The notes under the pieces: model-generated
What the model saw: the letters and a program-made list of their open reading frames with translations, nothing else
Told to the model about the DNA's origin: nothing
The model's database searches: none
Made by a program: the position numbers and the translations under genes
Assembly (NCBI GenBank): GCA_964415195.1
Contig: CAYPYD010000002.1
Location: forward strand, 62,001 to 126,000
Length of the DNA stretch: 64,000 nucleotides
Direction of reading: 5' to 3'
Source: WTXA01 sp964415195
Lineage (GTDB): Bacteria; Bacillota; TC1
Part shown: one piece after another, positions 17,208 through 25,312 of the stretch
Numbering within the stretch: the stretch's first letter is position 1
How the letters are laid out: each line of letters starts with the position of its first letter

Positions 17208-17756
17208 TTATAGTCCGATATCTTTAGCTACGCTGCGCATTCCTTGGATACATTTGTCTATAATCACATCTAAATCTGTTCCTAATCTCTGACATCCATC
17301 AAGGATTACTTCCCTATTAATACTAGCTGCAAATGCCTTGTCCTTGAATTTTTTCTTGACACTTTTTACTTCTATATCCATAACTGATTTTGATGGTCTC
17401 ATTAGAGCCGCTGCTCCAATTAGTCCTGTTAGTTCATCTATTGTGTAGAGGACTTTTTCCATATATAATTTTGGTTCTATATCAACAACTAAACCATATC
17501 CATGGGATACTACTGCGTGAATGAATTCTTGATCGTAGCCATTTTCTTTTAGTAGTTCTTGGGCCTTGATACAGTGTTCATCAGGGTACATTTCATAATC
17601 GACATCATGGAGTATACCTACTGCTGTCCAGTAGTCAACATCTTCTTTGGCTTCATTTGCAAAATAGGACATAACTGCCCCAACTCCTATACCGTGTCGT
17701 ACTAGTGCCTGACTTTTATTGTATTTCTTTAATACTTCTAATGCTTTTTCCTTCAT
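17208..17756 (-). CDS. HD domain hydrolase-like protein
   Basis: A 182-residue HD-superfamily protein, probably a metal-dependent phosphohydrolase. Ligands visible: VRHGIGVG, then the HD doublet in GILHDVDYEMYPDEH, and HAVVSHGYG. The family is commonly annotated as 'HD domain-containing protein/hydrolase'; substrate unknown. ATG 17756 follows GAGGA by 6 bases; an ATG six codons upstream has a poorer site. Confidence 0.87.
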   Translation of the reverse strand: MKEKALEVLKKYNKSQALVRHGIGVGAVMSYFANEAKEDVDYWTAVGILHDVDYEMYPDEHCIKAQELLKENGYDQEFIHAVVSHGYGLVVDIEPKLYMEKVLYTIDELTGLIGAAALMRPSKSVMDIEVKSVKKKFKDKAFAASINREVILDGCQRLGTDLDVIIDKCIQGMRSVAKDIGL

Positions 17757-17940
17757 GATGATTCCTCGTTTCATTTATTTAATAATTATATTCACAACAC
17801 TAATTTTAATATAGAAAAAATAACTATGCAATATGGATAAATGACCGAATATATATAAAAATATACCAACTAAAGATTTTAGAATATATTTATTTATTAA
17901 TATGATATACTTTTTTTAGAACTTGAGGGAGGCCCAAAAA

Positions 17941-18393
17941 GTGAAGATCGATATTAGAATTGATGAAAAAACACAAGAAACTACAATAATAGTTCAAGCA
18001 AGTAAGATTGATGATGAAATAGCAGAAATTATCAATAAACTTAAAGAAATTGAAAACAAAAATCATAAGGGAACGTTGACTTGCTTTAAAGATGATATTG
18101 TGGAAATTATTGATGAGAATAAAATCATCAGGATATATTCTTCTATGCAAAAAGTCATGGCTGAAACAAGTCAAGGTTCCTATCTAATAAAAGCCAGGCT
18201 GTATGAATTAGAAGAAAGACTTGACAAGAATAATTTTGTTAGAATTTCCAATTCTGAAATCATTAATTTAAAGAGAGTTATAAATTTTGATTTAAGTTTT
18301 AGTGGGACTATCTGTGTGAATTTGGATAATGATGTGAAAACATATGTATCAAGAAGATTTGTAAGCAAAATAAAAGATGTGTTGGGAATATAG
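17941..18393 (+). CDS. LytTR family DNA-binding regulator
   Basis: A 150-residue regulator without a receiver domain. The C-terminal half is a LytTR domain: GSYLIKARLYELEERL, then FVRISNSEIINLKRV and the YVSRRFVSKIKDVLGI end. The N-terminal 50 residues resemble the short lead found in the LytTR proteins that are paired with DUF3021 membrane proteins. GTG 17941 is chosen because GAGGGAGG lies just before it. The DUF3021 gene follows by 8 bases, so the two likely act as a membrane-tethered or inhibited regulator pair. Confidence 0.88.
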   Translation: MKIDIRIDEKTQETTIIVQASKIDDEIAEIINKLKEIENKNHKGTLTCFKDDIVEIIDENKIIRIYSSMQKVMAETSQGSYLIKARLYELEERLDKNNFVRISNSEIINLKRVINFDLSFSGTICVNLDNDVKTYVSRRFVSKIKDVLGI

Positions 18394-18401
18394 GTGATAT
18401 T

Positions 18402-18953
18402 ATGAAGAATAAAATTTTAAAGAATATTATACTTGGTGCTTTGATTGGGTTAGTTAGCTTATATGTTGGTTCTATAATAATCTCTTTAGCATCCGGTGAT
18501 AATCAATATTATGGCACGAAGGATGAGCTTGTTGTTTTGTTTGGAAGTATACCCATGGCCATGGCTTTTCAATTATTAACAACTGGGCTTCTTGGTGGAG
18601 TGATAGGTGGAATATCAACTATATTTCAATATGAAAAATTTAGTGTTTTGAAAGCTACGATTATTCATTTTTTAGTTGTTGGTTCTAGTTTCTATTTTGT
18701 CTCTTATATTAATTATTGGATAAAACACGATTTGATCACTCAGTTTTTTTCTAATATAAGAGTAATACTTGGAACTTTTTTACCTAATAAGGAAGTGTTC
18801 TATTTTTATCCTTATACTTTTGGAAGTCTATTGGTTTATCTTTTAGTCTTCTTGGCGGGGTATATTACTTTCTGGTTAATTATATTTTTGAATATGAAAA
18901 TAAAGATTAATAAAGTAAATGCTGCACTAAAGATGAAAAACAAGAAAGGTTAA
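18402..18953 (+). CDS. DUF3021 family membrane protein, partner of LytTR regulator
   Basis: A 183-residue protein with four membrane helices and the DUF3021 layout: NIILGALIGLVSLYVGSII, a periplasm-side loop with DNQYYGTKDELV, and GGVIGGISTIFQYEKFSVL. Such proteins are encoded directly after LytTR regulators and are thought to control their activity. The next gene, a bactofilin-like membrane protein, starts 17 bases later and is the probable target or output of the pair. Confidence 0.87.
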   Translation: MKNKILKNIILGALIGLVSLYVGSIIISLASGDNQYYGTKDELVVLFGSIPMAMAFQLLTTGLLGGVIGGISTIFQYEKFSVLKATIIHFLVVGSSFYFVSYINYWIKHDLITQFFSNIRVILGTFLPNKEVFYFYPYTFGSLLVYLLVFLAGYITFWLIIFLNMKIKINKVNAALKMKNKKG

Positions 18954-18970
18954 ATGAAAGGAGAATGAAA

Positions 18971-20059
18971 ATGAAAAAATTATTTAGAGGTTTAGTTGTC
19001 TTGACCCTAATACTACTTGCATCACTTACAGTTGTAGGTTTCAAAGTTGCAAGTGGGGATAAAGTTATAGTCCCAAATAACGAGGTAATAGAGGAAAACT
19101 ATAGCTTTACAGGTACATATTTGGAATTTAATGGTTTAGTTGAGGGCAATCTATATGCTGCGGGAAATGATGTTATAATAAATGGCGAGGTATTGGGTAA
19201 TATCTTTGTAGCTGGAAGTAATATCGAAATAAATGGTAAGGTTAGTGGAGATATTTATACAGCTGGTCAAGATATTAAAATTACTGGTTTGGTTGGAGGC
19301 AACGTATTTGCTGCAGGCAATACATTAGAGCTTGATAATGAGGCTGAAGTTGGTATTGATGTATTCTTGGCTGGTAGTGATATTAGTGTAGACTCTCAAA
19401 TTAATGGTGATGGTTTTCTTACTGCTGGGTATATCTCAGTGGATGGAAGAATCGATGGTGATTTAAATTACAGTGCTGAAAAAGTTGATATTGATGAAGA
19501 TAATGTAGGTGGCAAAATATTTAGAGAAGAAAAGAAACCTGAAACTGCTGGTTCAATATTATTAGGCAAGTTATTTACATTTTTAAGTTTTGTGTTTACA
19601 GTGGTTATGATTTGGGTTGTTATAACATTTGTTATCAGTAAAGATCATAAGGAGAAGCTGGTAAGATTAATGGACAAGGAAAATGCAATTTCTACAATAT
19701 TCCTTTTCGGATTAGTGGGTCTAATTATATCATTCCTTTTGCCATTACTCCTTTTCATAACTGGAGTTGGTATTAAATTAGGAATATTCACAATGATTTT
19801 GAATTCTGCCTTATTGTACTTTTCAGGTGGAATTGCAATAGTTGTCTTAAGTAGCTTATTAAGTAAGAAGATACCAAGTCTAGCTGTTGGCAATAATATT
19901 CTTATAGTTTTAATAATGGCAGTGGTTGTGGGGATTCTTAAAGCAATACCTATAATTTCTGGGCTTGTTAGCTTCCCATTGTTGGTTGTAGGTTATGGTC
20001 TGATTATTGGTAGTTTTATATATAAAGATAAAAAAATGATTGTTACTACTGAAGAGTAG
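18971..20059 (+). CDS. Bactofilin-like polymer-forming membrane protein
   Basis: A 362-residue protein. Signal/anchor helix at residues 5-25; residues about 45-180 are a beta-helix with repeats of the form GN-x-AAGN-x-II-x-G (EGNLYAAGNDVIING, LGNIFVAGSNIEING, SGDIYTAGQDIKITG), as in bactofilins; residues about 195-360 hold four or five membrane helices. ATG 18971 has GGAG 7 bases upstream; ATG 18965 is too close. The beta-helix would lie outside the membrane. It is likely expressed with the LytTR/DUF3021 pair and ends at a strong hairpin. Confidence 0.82.
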   Translation: MKKLFRGLVVLTLILLASLTVVGFKVASGDKVIVPNNEVIEENYSFTGTYLEFNGLVEGNLYAAGNDVIINGEVLGNIFVAGSNIEINGKVSGDIYTAGQDIKITGLVGGNVFAAGNTLELDNEAEVGIDVFLAGSDISVDSQINGDGFLTAGYISVDGRIDGDLNYSAEKVDIDEDNVGGKIFREEKKPETAGSILLGKLFTFLSFVFTVVMIWVVITFVISKDHKEKLVRLMDKENAISTIFLFGLVGLIISFLLPLLLFITGVGIKLGIFTMILNSALLYFSGGIAIVVLSSLLSKKIPSLAVGNNILIVLIMAVVVGILKAIPIISGLVSFPLLVVGYGLIIGSFIYKDKKMIVTTEE

Positions 20060-20083
20060 AATTAGCCGAGAACTTAACATATA

Positions 20084-20122
20084 ATTAAGCAGTAAGCCTT
20101 TAGGCTTACTGCTTAATATTTG
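20084..20122 (+). terminator. Hairpin terminator after bactofilin-like gene
   Basis: ATTAAGCAGTAAGCCT (20084-20099) pairs with AGGCTTACTGCTTAAT (20102-20117) around a two- to four-base loop; weak T tail. Confidence 0.75.
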
Positions 20123-20137
20123 TCTAGGAGGTTTAGT

Positions 20138-21013
20138 ATGAAGGTAGCGATAATATATTTTAGTCCTTGTGGTAGTACGGATAAGGTTGCTAAATTTATT
20201 AAGAATGAATTTAAAAGATTTGACTGGGAAGTGCAATTGTTGAATATGACCAAGGATATTGATTTATTCCCTAATGGTAATTTTCTAAAATTCATTAATA
20301 GAATAGAAAAACACGATTTGTTATTAATTGGTGGTCCAATATATATTGACCATCTTCACTATAATGTTATAGATTTAATTTCACAACTTCCTCAAGCTGA
20401 TAATCTGGCATATTCTAGTGATGCAGGAGTATTTACAACTTTTGGAAAGATTACTCCAGGTGTAGGTTCTTTGGAAGCTTGTAAATATTTGAGTGAAAGT
20501 GGACGTAATACTTGGGCTGCTCTTGAAGTTGATAGTGAACATTGTATTTCAAGAAATATTGATTATCCAATAAGTAAAGGCTTACCGAATGAAGAAGTAA
20601 TACAATTGGTAAAAGACTTTGTAGAGTATTTGATTAATGTTGTTGATAAAAAGGAAAGACCTCTTGAGGATATAGAATCTAAGCTTGCTGGCAGAGTTGC
20701 TGAATTTCCTAATCTTGCTGATGAGCGCGTAGTTACTGGTAATAGTTTCCCTTCTATAAAATTTAATTATGATCTTTGTGAGCAGTGTTATGTTTGTATA
20801 GATAAATGTCCGGTTAATTTTTTGGTTATAAAGGATGGTTATCCGATGACACTTTCAAATGATATTTGTGTTCACTGCACTAATTGTCTATATTATTGTC
20901 CTAATGGTGCAGTTGTCATGGATCTATATGACAAGAAACCATTTTATATGAAACAATTGGCTGCCCAAAACCTAGAACCTGATGGTGTCTCAATTAGTAG
21001 ATTAATAAAATAA
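20138..21013 (+). CDS. Flavodoxin/4Fe-4S ferredoxin fusion (EFR1-type)
   Basis: A 291-residue redox protein. Residues 1-~170 form a flavodoxin-like domain (IYFSPCGSTDKVAKFI at the FMN phosphate loop); residues about 205-265 carry two 4Fe-4S clusters, CEQCYVCIDKCPVNF and CVHCTNCLYYCPNGAV. This order matches the EFR1-family ferrodoxins. AGGAGG precedes ATG 20138. It stands alone; electron partners are not indicated by neighbours. Confidence 0.88.
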   Translation: MKVAIIYFSPCGSTDKVAKFIKNEFKRFDWEVQLLNMTKDIDLFPNGNFLKFINRIEKHDLLLIGGPIYIDHLHYNVIDLISQLPQADNLAYSSDAGVFTTFGKITPGVGSLEACKYLSESGRNTWAALEVDSEHCISRNIDYPISKGLPNEEVIQLVKDFVEYLINVVDKKERPLEDIESKLAGRVAEFPNLADERVVTGNSFPSIKFNYDLCEQCYVCIDKCPVNFLVIKDGYPMTLSNDICVHCTNCLYYCPNGAVVMDLYDKKPFYMKQLAAQNLEPDGVSISRLIK

Positions 21014-21026
21014 TTTAGTCATTCAG

Positions 21027-21075
21027 TTGACATATATATAAGAATCTATTGTATAATAAATATATAGTAGATTCT
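21027..21075 (+). promoter_or_regulatory. Promoter with flanking inverted repeat, upstream of polysaccharide deacetylase
   Basis: TTGACA (21027-21032) and TATAAT (21052-21057, 19-base spacer). An inverted repeat AGAATCTA (21041-21048) / TAGATTCT (21068-21075) brackets the -10 box and start region, and is followed by TTTT. It could be an operator or an RNA hairpin; the sequence alone does not decide. Confidence 0.5.
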
Positions 21076-21104
21076 TTTAATTTTAATGGTTGGAGGTATC
21101 CATA

Positions 21105-22538
21105 ATGAAGGAGTTTTTCCGAAAGAATATTGCCTGGATAATTGGTTTTTTTACAGTTATATTAATTTGTACCGGAATTTGGGCAATAGGATATATGACA
21201 CCAAAAATTGAACTAATTGGGGTTACACCTGTGAATTTGAATGTAAATGATAAATATATCGAACAGGGTGCTAGAGCATGGTTGGGTAATCATGATATCT
21301 CAGATGAAATAAATATTGATGGTAATGTTGATGTTGATAAATTAGGTAAATATGAAATTAGATATTCAGTGATTAACATTTTTTTAAAGGCAAATGTAAC
21401 AAGGATAGTTAATGTAATTGATAATATAAAACCTGAAATTACTCTGATTGGTGGTAGCGAAATTAAACTATGCCCAGAAGAACAGTTTAAAGAACCGGGG
21501 TATAGTGCAATTGATAATTATGATGGGGTTATTAGTAACAAGGTGAGTGTTAAGGTAAATAAAGATGAAGTGGTTTATGAGGTCAGTGATACCTCAAACA
21601 ATATAACCAAAATTATTAGAAAACTTGATAGAAATGACAAGGAAGCACCAATAATTCAATTAGTAGGAAGTGACAAGGTTTACCTGACCGTTGGTAGCAA
21701 ATATGTAGAAAGTGGATATAAAGTTACTGATGCTTATGATAAGCTAATTGCTGAAAAGGTCAGGATTGTTGGCAATGTGAATACAAGTGTTGTTGGAACA
21801 TATATCTTGACTTATGAAGCTACAGATTGTAGCGGTAATTATGCCAAGGTTGTTAGAACTGTCATAGTGAGTAATCCTGTACCAAAACCTCCAATACCTT
21901 CAACCGGTGGTTCTGGTAGCACAATCTATCTAACCTTTGATGATGGATCAAGTTATTTGACACCTCAAATATTAGATATATTAAAATCCGAAGGTGTCAA
22001 GGCTACTTTCTTTGTTTTAGGTTCAAGGCGAAATGACGCTGTCTGGCAAAGGATAGTAAATGAGGGTCATACTATTGCACTTCATAGTGATACTCATAAT
22101 TATGCCCAAATATATTCTTCTGTTAATGCTTATTATACAGATCTTTATGCAGTTAGGGATAAGGTTAAGGCGGCAACTGGTGTGGATTCTAAGATTATAA
22201 GATTTCCAGGTGGTTCATCTAATGTTGTTAGTAAAAATTATTGTGTTGGCATCATGTCAAATCTAGTAGTAGATGTTCAAGCTAAAGGGTATCATTATTT
22301 TGACTGGAATATTAGTTCAGGAGATGCTGCAAATTATACTAGTTCACAGATTTATACAAATGTAGTTAGTAAGCTAGGTAGTGGTTCAACTTATGTGGTT
22401 TTAATGCATGATTATAGTGGTAATGATTCAACAAGGGATTCTTTAAAAAGTATAATCAGCTATGCAAAAAGTCATGGTTATAAATTTAGTAATATTACAA
22501 TGGGTACACCTCAAATACATCATAGGGTTGCTAATTAA
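21105..22538 (+). CDS. Polysaccharide deacetylase with Ig-like (DUF5011) domains, membrane-anchored
   Basis: A 477-residue protein that probably deacetylates cell-wall or other polysaccharides. Order: N-terminal membrane anchor (residues 8-28); three Ig-like repeats of DUF5011 type, each starting like PKIELIGVTPVNL, KPEITLIGG and APIIQLVGS; and a NodB domain from about 275. NodB motifs: TFDDGSSY (catalytic Asp pair), HSDTHNYA (metal His pair), RFPGGSS, and VVLMHDY at the end. ATG 21105 follows TGGAGGT. Upstream inverted repeat and own terminator suggest a single-gene unit. Confidence 0.92.
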   Translation: MKEFFRKNIAWIIGFFTVILICTGIWAIGYMTPKIELIGVTPVNLNVNDKYIEQGARAWLGNHDISDEINIDGNVDVDKLGKYEIRYSVINIFLKANVTRIVNVIDNIKPEITLIGGSEIKLCPEEQFKEPGYSAIDNYDGVISNKVSVKVNKDEVVYEVSDTSNNITKIIRKLDRNDKEAPIIQLVGSDKVYLTVGSKYVESGYKVTDAYDKLIAEKVRIVGNVNTSVVGTYILTYEATDCSGNYAKVVRTVIVSNPVPKPPIPSTGGSGSTIYLTFDDGSSYLTPQILDILKSEGVKATFFVLGSRRNDAVWQRIVNEGHTIALHSDTHNYAQIYSSVNAYYTDLYAVRDKVKAATGVDSKIIRFPGGSSNVVSKNYCVGIMSNLVVDVQAKGYHYFDWNISSGDAANYTSSQIYTNVVSKLGSGSTYVVLMHDYSGNDSTRDSLKSIISYAKSHGYKFSNITMGTPQIHHRVAN

Positions 22539-22549
22539 TACCTAGTTTG

Positions 22550-22593
22550 AAACCCTGAAGTAGCAATTATTTTTGCACTTCAGGGTTTTTTGT
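22550..22593 (+). terminator. Rho-independent terminator after deacetylase
   Basis: AAACCCTGAAGT (22550-22561) pairs with ACTTCAGGGTTT (22577-22588); 15-base loop; T tract. Confidence 0.85.
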
Positions 22594-22668
22594 GTAATTA
22601 TTAAATAATTATAGTACAATTAAATTATTATAAAATAATTTAAATTAATTGTTTTAAGAGGTAAAAGA

Positions 22669-24582
22669 ATGAGAATTATTGACCAATTGTGGGTTTTAAT
22701 ATGTGCCTTATTTGTATTTTTTATGCAAGCTGGTTTTATTTGCTATGAAGTTGGTTTCATACGCCCGAAAAATGTAGTCAGTGTTGCAATAGAAAATATA
22801 ATAACATTTATAATTACAACATTGTCATTTTTTGCAGTCGGTTATGCAATTATGTTTGGACCATCATTTCATGGTCTTTTTGGTAGCGATTTCTGGTTTG
22901 GATCACATTTACAAGGTACTGCAAGTTATGTGATAGTATTTTTTGAACTGATGTTTGCAGGTGTTGCTGTTACTATCTTTTCTGGAAGCATGTCAGAACG
23001 TACAAAAACTAAGGGGCTCATAATAAGTGCAATCATAGTAGCGATATTGATATACCCAGTTTATGGACATTGGGTATGGGGTAATTTATATGTAAATCAA
23101 AATGCCTGGTTACATCAATTAGGTTTTATAGATTTTGCTGGTGCTACTGTAGTGCATGGAACTGCAGGTTGGATTGCATTAGCTGGTGTACTGGTTGTAG
23201 GGTCAAGAAAAGGTCGTTGGGATGCAAATGGCAGAATAAAAAATTTAGGTAGATCAAATATTCCTTTTGCGGCTCTTGGAACATTTATTCTATGGTTTAG
23301 TTGGTTTGGCTTTAATGGTGGTAGTCTGATGAGATTTGACGAAAGTATAGGTCAAATATTGATGAATACAAATATCTCTGCATCAGCAGGTGTTTTAGGA
23401 GCAGTTGGTACTGTTTTTTTCATTCTTAAACATAGGAGCTACATGGAAGCAATATTTAGTGGAGCTTTAGGTGGCTTGGTTGCTATTACTGCAAGTTCAA
23501 ATATACTTGAACCGATGCAAGCATTTTTTATTGGTTTAATAACAGGTATAATTGTAATTTTTGGTAGTGAGTTATTGGAGAAATTTAGAATAGACGATGC
23601 AGTTGGAGCAGTATCAATACATGCTTTTGGTAGTGTTTCGGGAATTATATTATTAGCTTTGTTTGCTAATCAAGAGGTTTTATCATTACCTAATCGTTGG
23701 TGGCAACTTGGTATACAAATATTTGGAGTGTTTATAAATTTCATTTGGGCCTTTGGCATAGGTTTAATTATGTTCAAGATTATTGATAGATTCATAGGAC
23801 TTAGGGTTACAACTGAAGAAGAAGAACAAGGTCTTAATATTGTTGAATATTCTGATCTGTATTCTTGGCAACAGGAAATAAAGGAAAAAACTTATACAGA
23901 AATAACTGATGAACTTTATCAAAAAATTCAAAAACAAAATCAAGAGTTAGCTAAAAAATCAGAAATACTCGTGGCTACACAAGAAAAAGAAAGAGATAAA
24001 ATAGCCAGAGATTTACACGATGGAGTAGGTCAATTGTTAGCTGCCTCTAAAATTGATCTGGGGCAGTTAAAAAAGAATCTTATTATAGATGGACAAAAGG
24101 AACAAGCTGGTAGGATAATGGGGATGCTCGATAGTACTGTAGATGAAATTAGGACAGTAATTTACAACTTAAAACCAATAATGTTGGAAGAAGAAGGACT
24201 CTTAAAGAGTATCCAAAAACTTACTACACAGATTCAAACAATAAGCGACTTGGTTTTTGATTTTCGAATAGTCGCTCCAATACCTCAATTCGAAGAGATT
24301 GAAATGTTGAATATTTATAGAATAATACAGGAGAGTTTAAGTAATATATTAAAACATTCAAGAGCAGATAAGGTTATTCTTATGTTTGATGAAGATAAGA
24401 AGGGGACATATATCATTTCAATTGAAGATAATGGAATAGGTTTTGATCTGAACAATGTATACAAAGGTATGGGAATGACAACATTAGTTGAGAGAACTAA
24501 ACTTATAGGGGGTAAGTTAACAATAAGTAGTCAATTAGGAGCAGGAACAAAAATAATATTGGAGATGCCTTATGAAAACTAA
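22669..24582 (+). CDS. Ammonium transporter (Amt)-histidine kinase fusion
   Basis: A 637-residue membrane sensor kinase. Residues 1-~395 are a full Amt/Rh domain with the usual 11 helices; pore residues are kept: Asp/His in IDFAGATVVHGTAG (H163) and the second pore His in VGAVSIHAFGS (H318), and MFAG...SGSMSERTK of the Phe gate region. After EEEEQGLNIVEYSDLYSW comes a coiled linker (410-440), then a HisKA_3 domain with ARDLHDGVGQ (phospho-His about 450) and a HATPase domain: ESLSNILKHS, EDNGIGFDL and GMGMTTLVERTKLIGG. The NarL-type regulator gene overlaps its stop by 11 bases. It should sense external ammonium; Amt-kinase fusions are known (Kuenenia Ks-Amt5). Confidence 0.93.
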   Translation: MRIIDQLWVLICALFVFFMQAGFICYEVGFIRPKNVVSVAIENIITFIITTLSFFAVGYAIMFGPSFHGLFGSDFWFGSHLQGTASYVIVFFELMFAGVAVTIFSGSMSERTKTKGLIISAIIVAILIYPVYGHWVWGNLYVNQNAWLHQLGFIDFAGATVVHGTAGWIALAGVLVVGSRKGRWDANGRIKNLGRSNIPFAALGTFILWFSWFGFNGGSLMRFDESIGQILMNTNISASAGVLGAVGTVFFILKHRSYMEAIFSGALGGLVAITASSNILEPMQAFFIGLITGIIVIFGSELLEKFRIDDAVGAVSIHAFGSVSGIILLALFANQEVLSLPNRWWQLGIQIFGVFINFIWAFGIGLIMFKIIDRFIGLRVTTEEEEQGLNIVEYSDLYSWQQEIKEKTYTEITDELYQKIQKQNQELAKKSEILVATQEKERDKIARDLHDGVGQLLAASKIDLGQLKKNLIIDGQKEQAGRIMGMLDSTVDEIRTVIYNLKPIMLEEEGLLKSIQKLTTQIQTISDLVFDFRIVAPIPQFEEIEMLNIYRIIQESLSNILKHSRADKVILMFDEDKKGTYIISIEDNGIGFDLNNVYKGMGMTTLVERTKLIGGKLTISSQLGAGTKIILEMPYEN

Positions 24583-25210
24583 AAGAGTATTTTTAGCCGA
24601 TGATCATAAAATATTAAGAGAATCATTAGAACATTATCTCAAACAGGAGGCAATAGTTGATGTTGTCGGAGTAGCAGATAACGGTCTTGATGCCTATAAT
24701 GAAATCATACGTCTTAAACCGGAGATAGCTATTTTAGATATTTCTATGCCCCAATTGAATGGATTGGATTTATGTAAAAAATTAAAGGTCGAAATGCCTG
24801 AGCTTAAGGTTATAATTCTAACTATGCATAAATCTGAAGAAATGCTATATAAGGCTTTAAGTTCGGGGGTTAATGCCTATGTGCTAAAAGATAATGCCTT
24901 GGAGGATTTGATTGAAGCTATAAAGACTGTTATTGCAGGTAAGATTTTTATTTCAGTCGATTTATTGCAGTTAGTTGTAGGTGGATTTGTTAACAATCGT
25001 AAAGATAGTGCTGAGCAATTATCCATAAGAGAAAGGGAAATACTACAAATGCTTGCTGAAGGCAGGAGTAACAAGGAAATTGCCGAGGCACTTTTTTTAA
25101 GTATTAAGACAATCGAAACCCATAGAGCTAATATAATGAAGAAGTTAGGTCTAAGAACTATTGCAGACTTGGTTTTATATGCTGTTAGAAATCATTTAAT
25201 TGAAGTTTGA
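24572..25210 (+). CDS. NarL/FixJ-type response regulator, partner of the Amt kinase
   Basis: A 212-residue regulator. The receiver domain has LADDHKILRESL (acidic pair), phospho-accepting D56 in AILDISMPQLNG and the conserved Lys in YVLKDNAL. The output is a LuxR-type helix-turn-helix (LSIREREILQMLAEG, SNKEIAEALFLSIKTIETH). HisKA_3 kinases pair with NarL regulators, and the gene overlaps the kinase by 11 bases, so the match is secure. The next gene is an Amt transporter with two direct repeats ahead of its promoter, the likely binding site. Confidence 0.95.
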   Translation: MKTKRVFLADDHKILRESLEHYLKQEAIVDVVGVADNGLDAYNEIIRLKPEIAILDISMPQLNGLDLCKKLKVEMPELKVIILTMHKSEEMLYKALSSGVNAYVLKDNALEDLIEAIKTVIAGKIFISVDLLQLVVGGFVNNRKDSAEQLSIREREILQMLAEGRSNKEIAEALFLSIKTIETHRANIMKKLGLRTIADLVLYAVRNHLIEV

Positions 25211-25241
25211 TACAGTAAATTATCTGAAATATTACAGTAAA
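25211..25241 (+). promoter_or_regulatory. Candidate response-regulator binding site: TACAGTAAA direct repeats
   Basis: TACAGTAAA at 25211-25219 and again at 25233-25241, spaced exactly 22 bases (two helix turns) and ending 7 bases before the -35 box of amt. Also a partial dyad CAGTAAAATACTG (25235-25247). Position fits an activator next to RNA polymerase. Confidence 0.6.
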
Positions 25242-25248
25242 ATACTGA

Positions 25249-25277
25249 TTGTTAACAAACTTCTTCAGTTCTATAAT
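25249..25277 (+). promoter_or_regulatory. Promoter of amt
   Basis: TTGTTA (25249-25254), 17-base spacer, consensus TATAAT (25272-25277). The -35 box overlaps the palindrome TTGTTAACAA. Confidence 0.72.
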
Positions 25278-25312
25278 TTACATTAGTATAGTTATAGATT
25301 GGAGGAGTTTAT

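Noticed and set aside
24877..25074. Minus-strand frames within kinase and regulator genes
   Set aside because: They have no ribosome sites and lie fully inside clear coding sequence.
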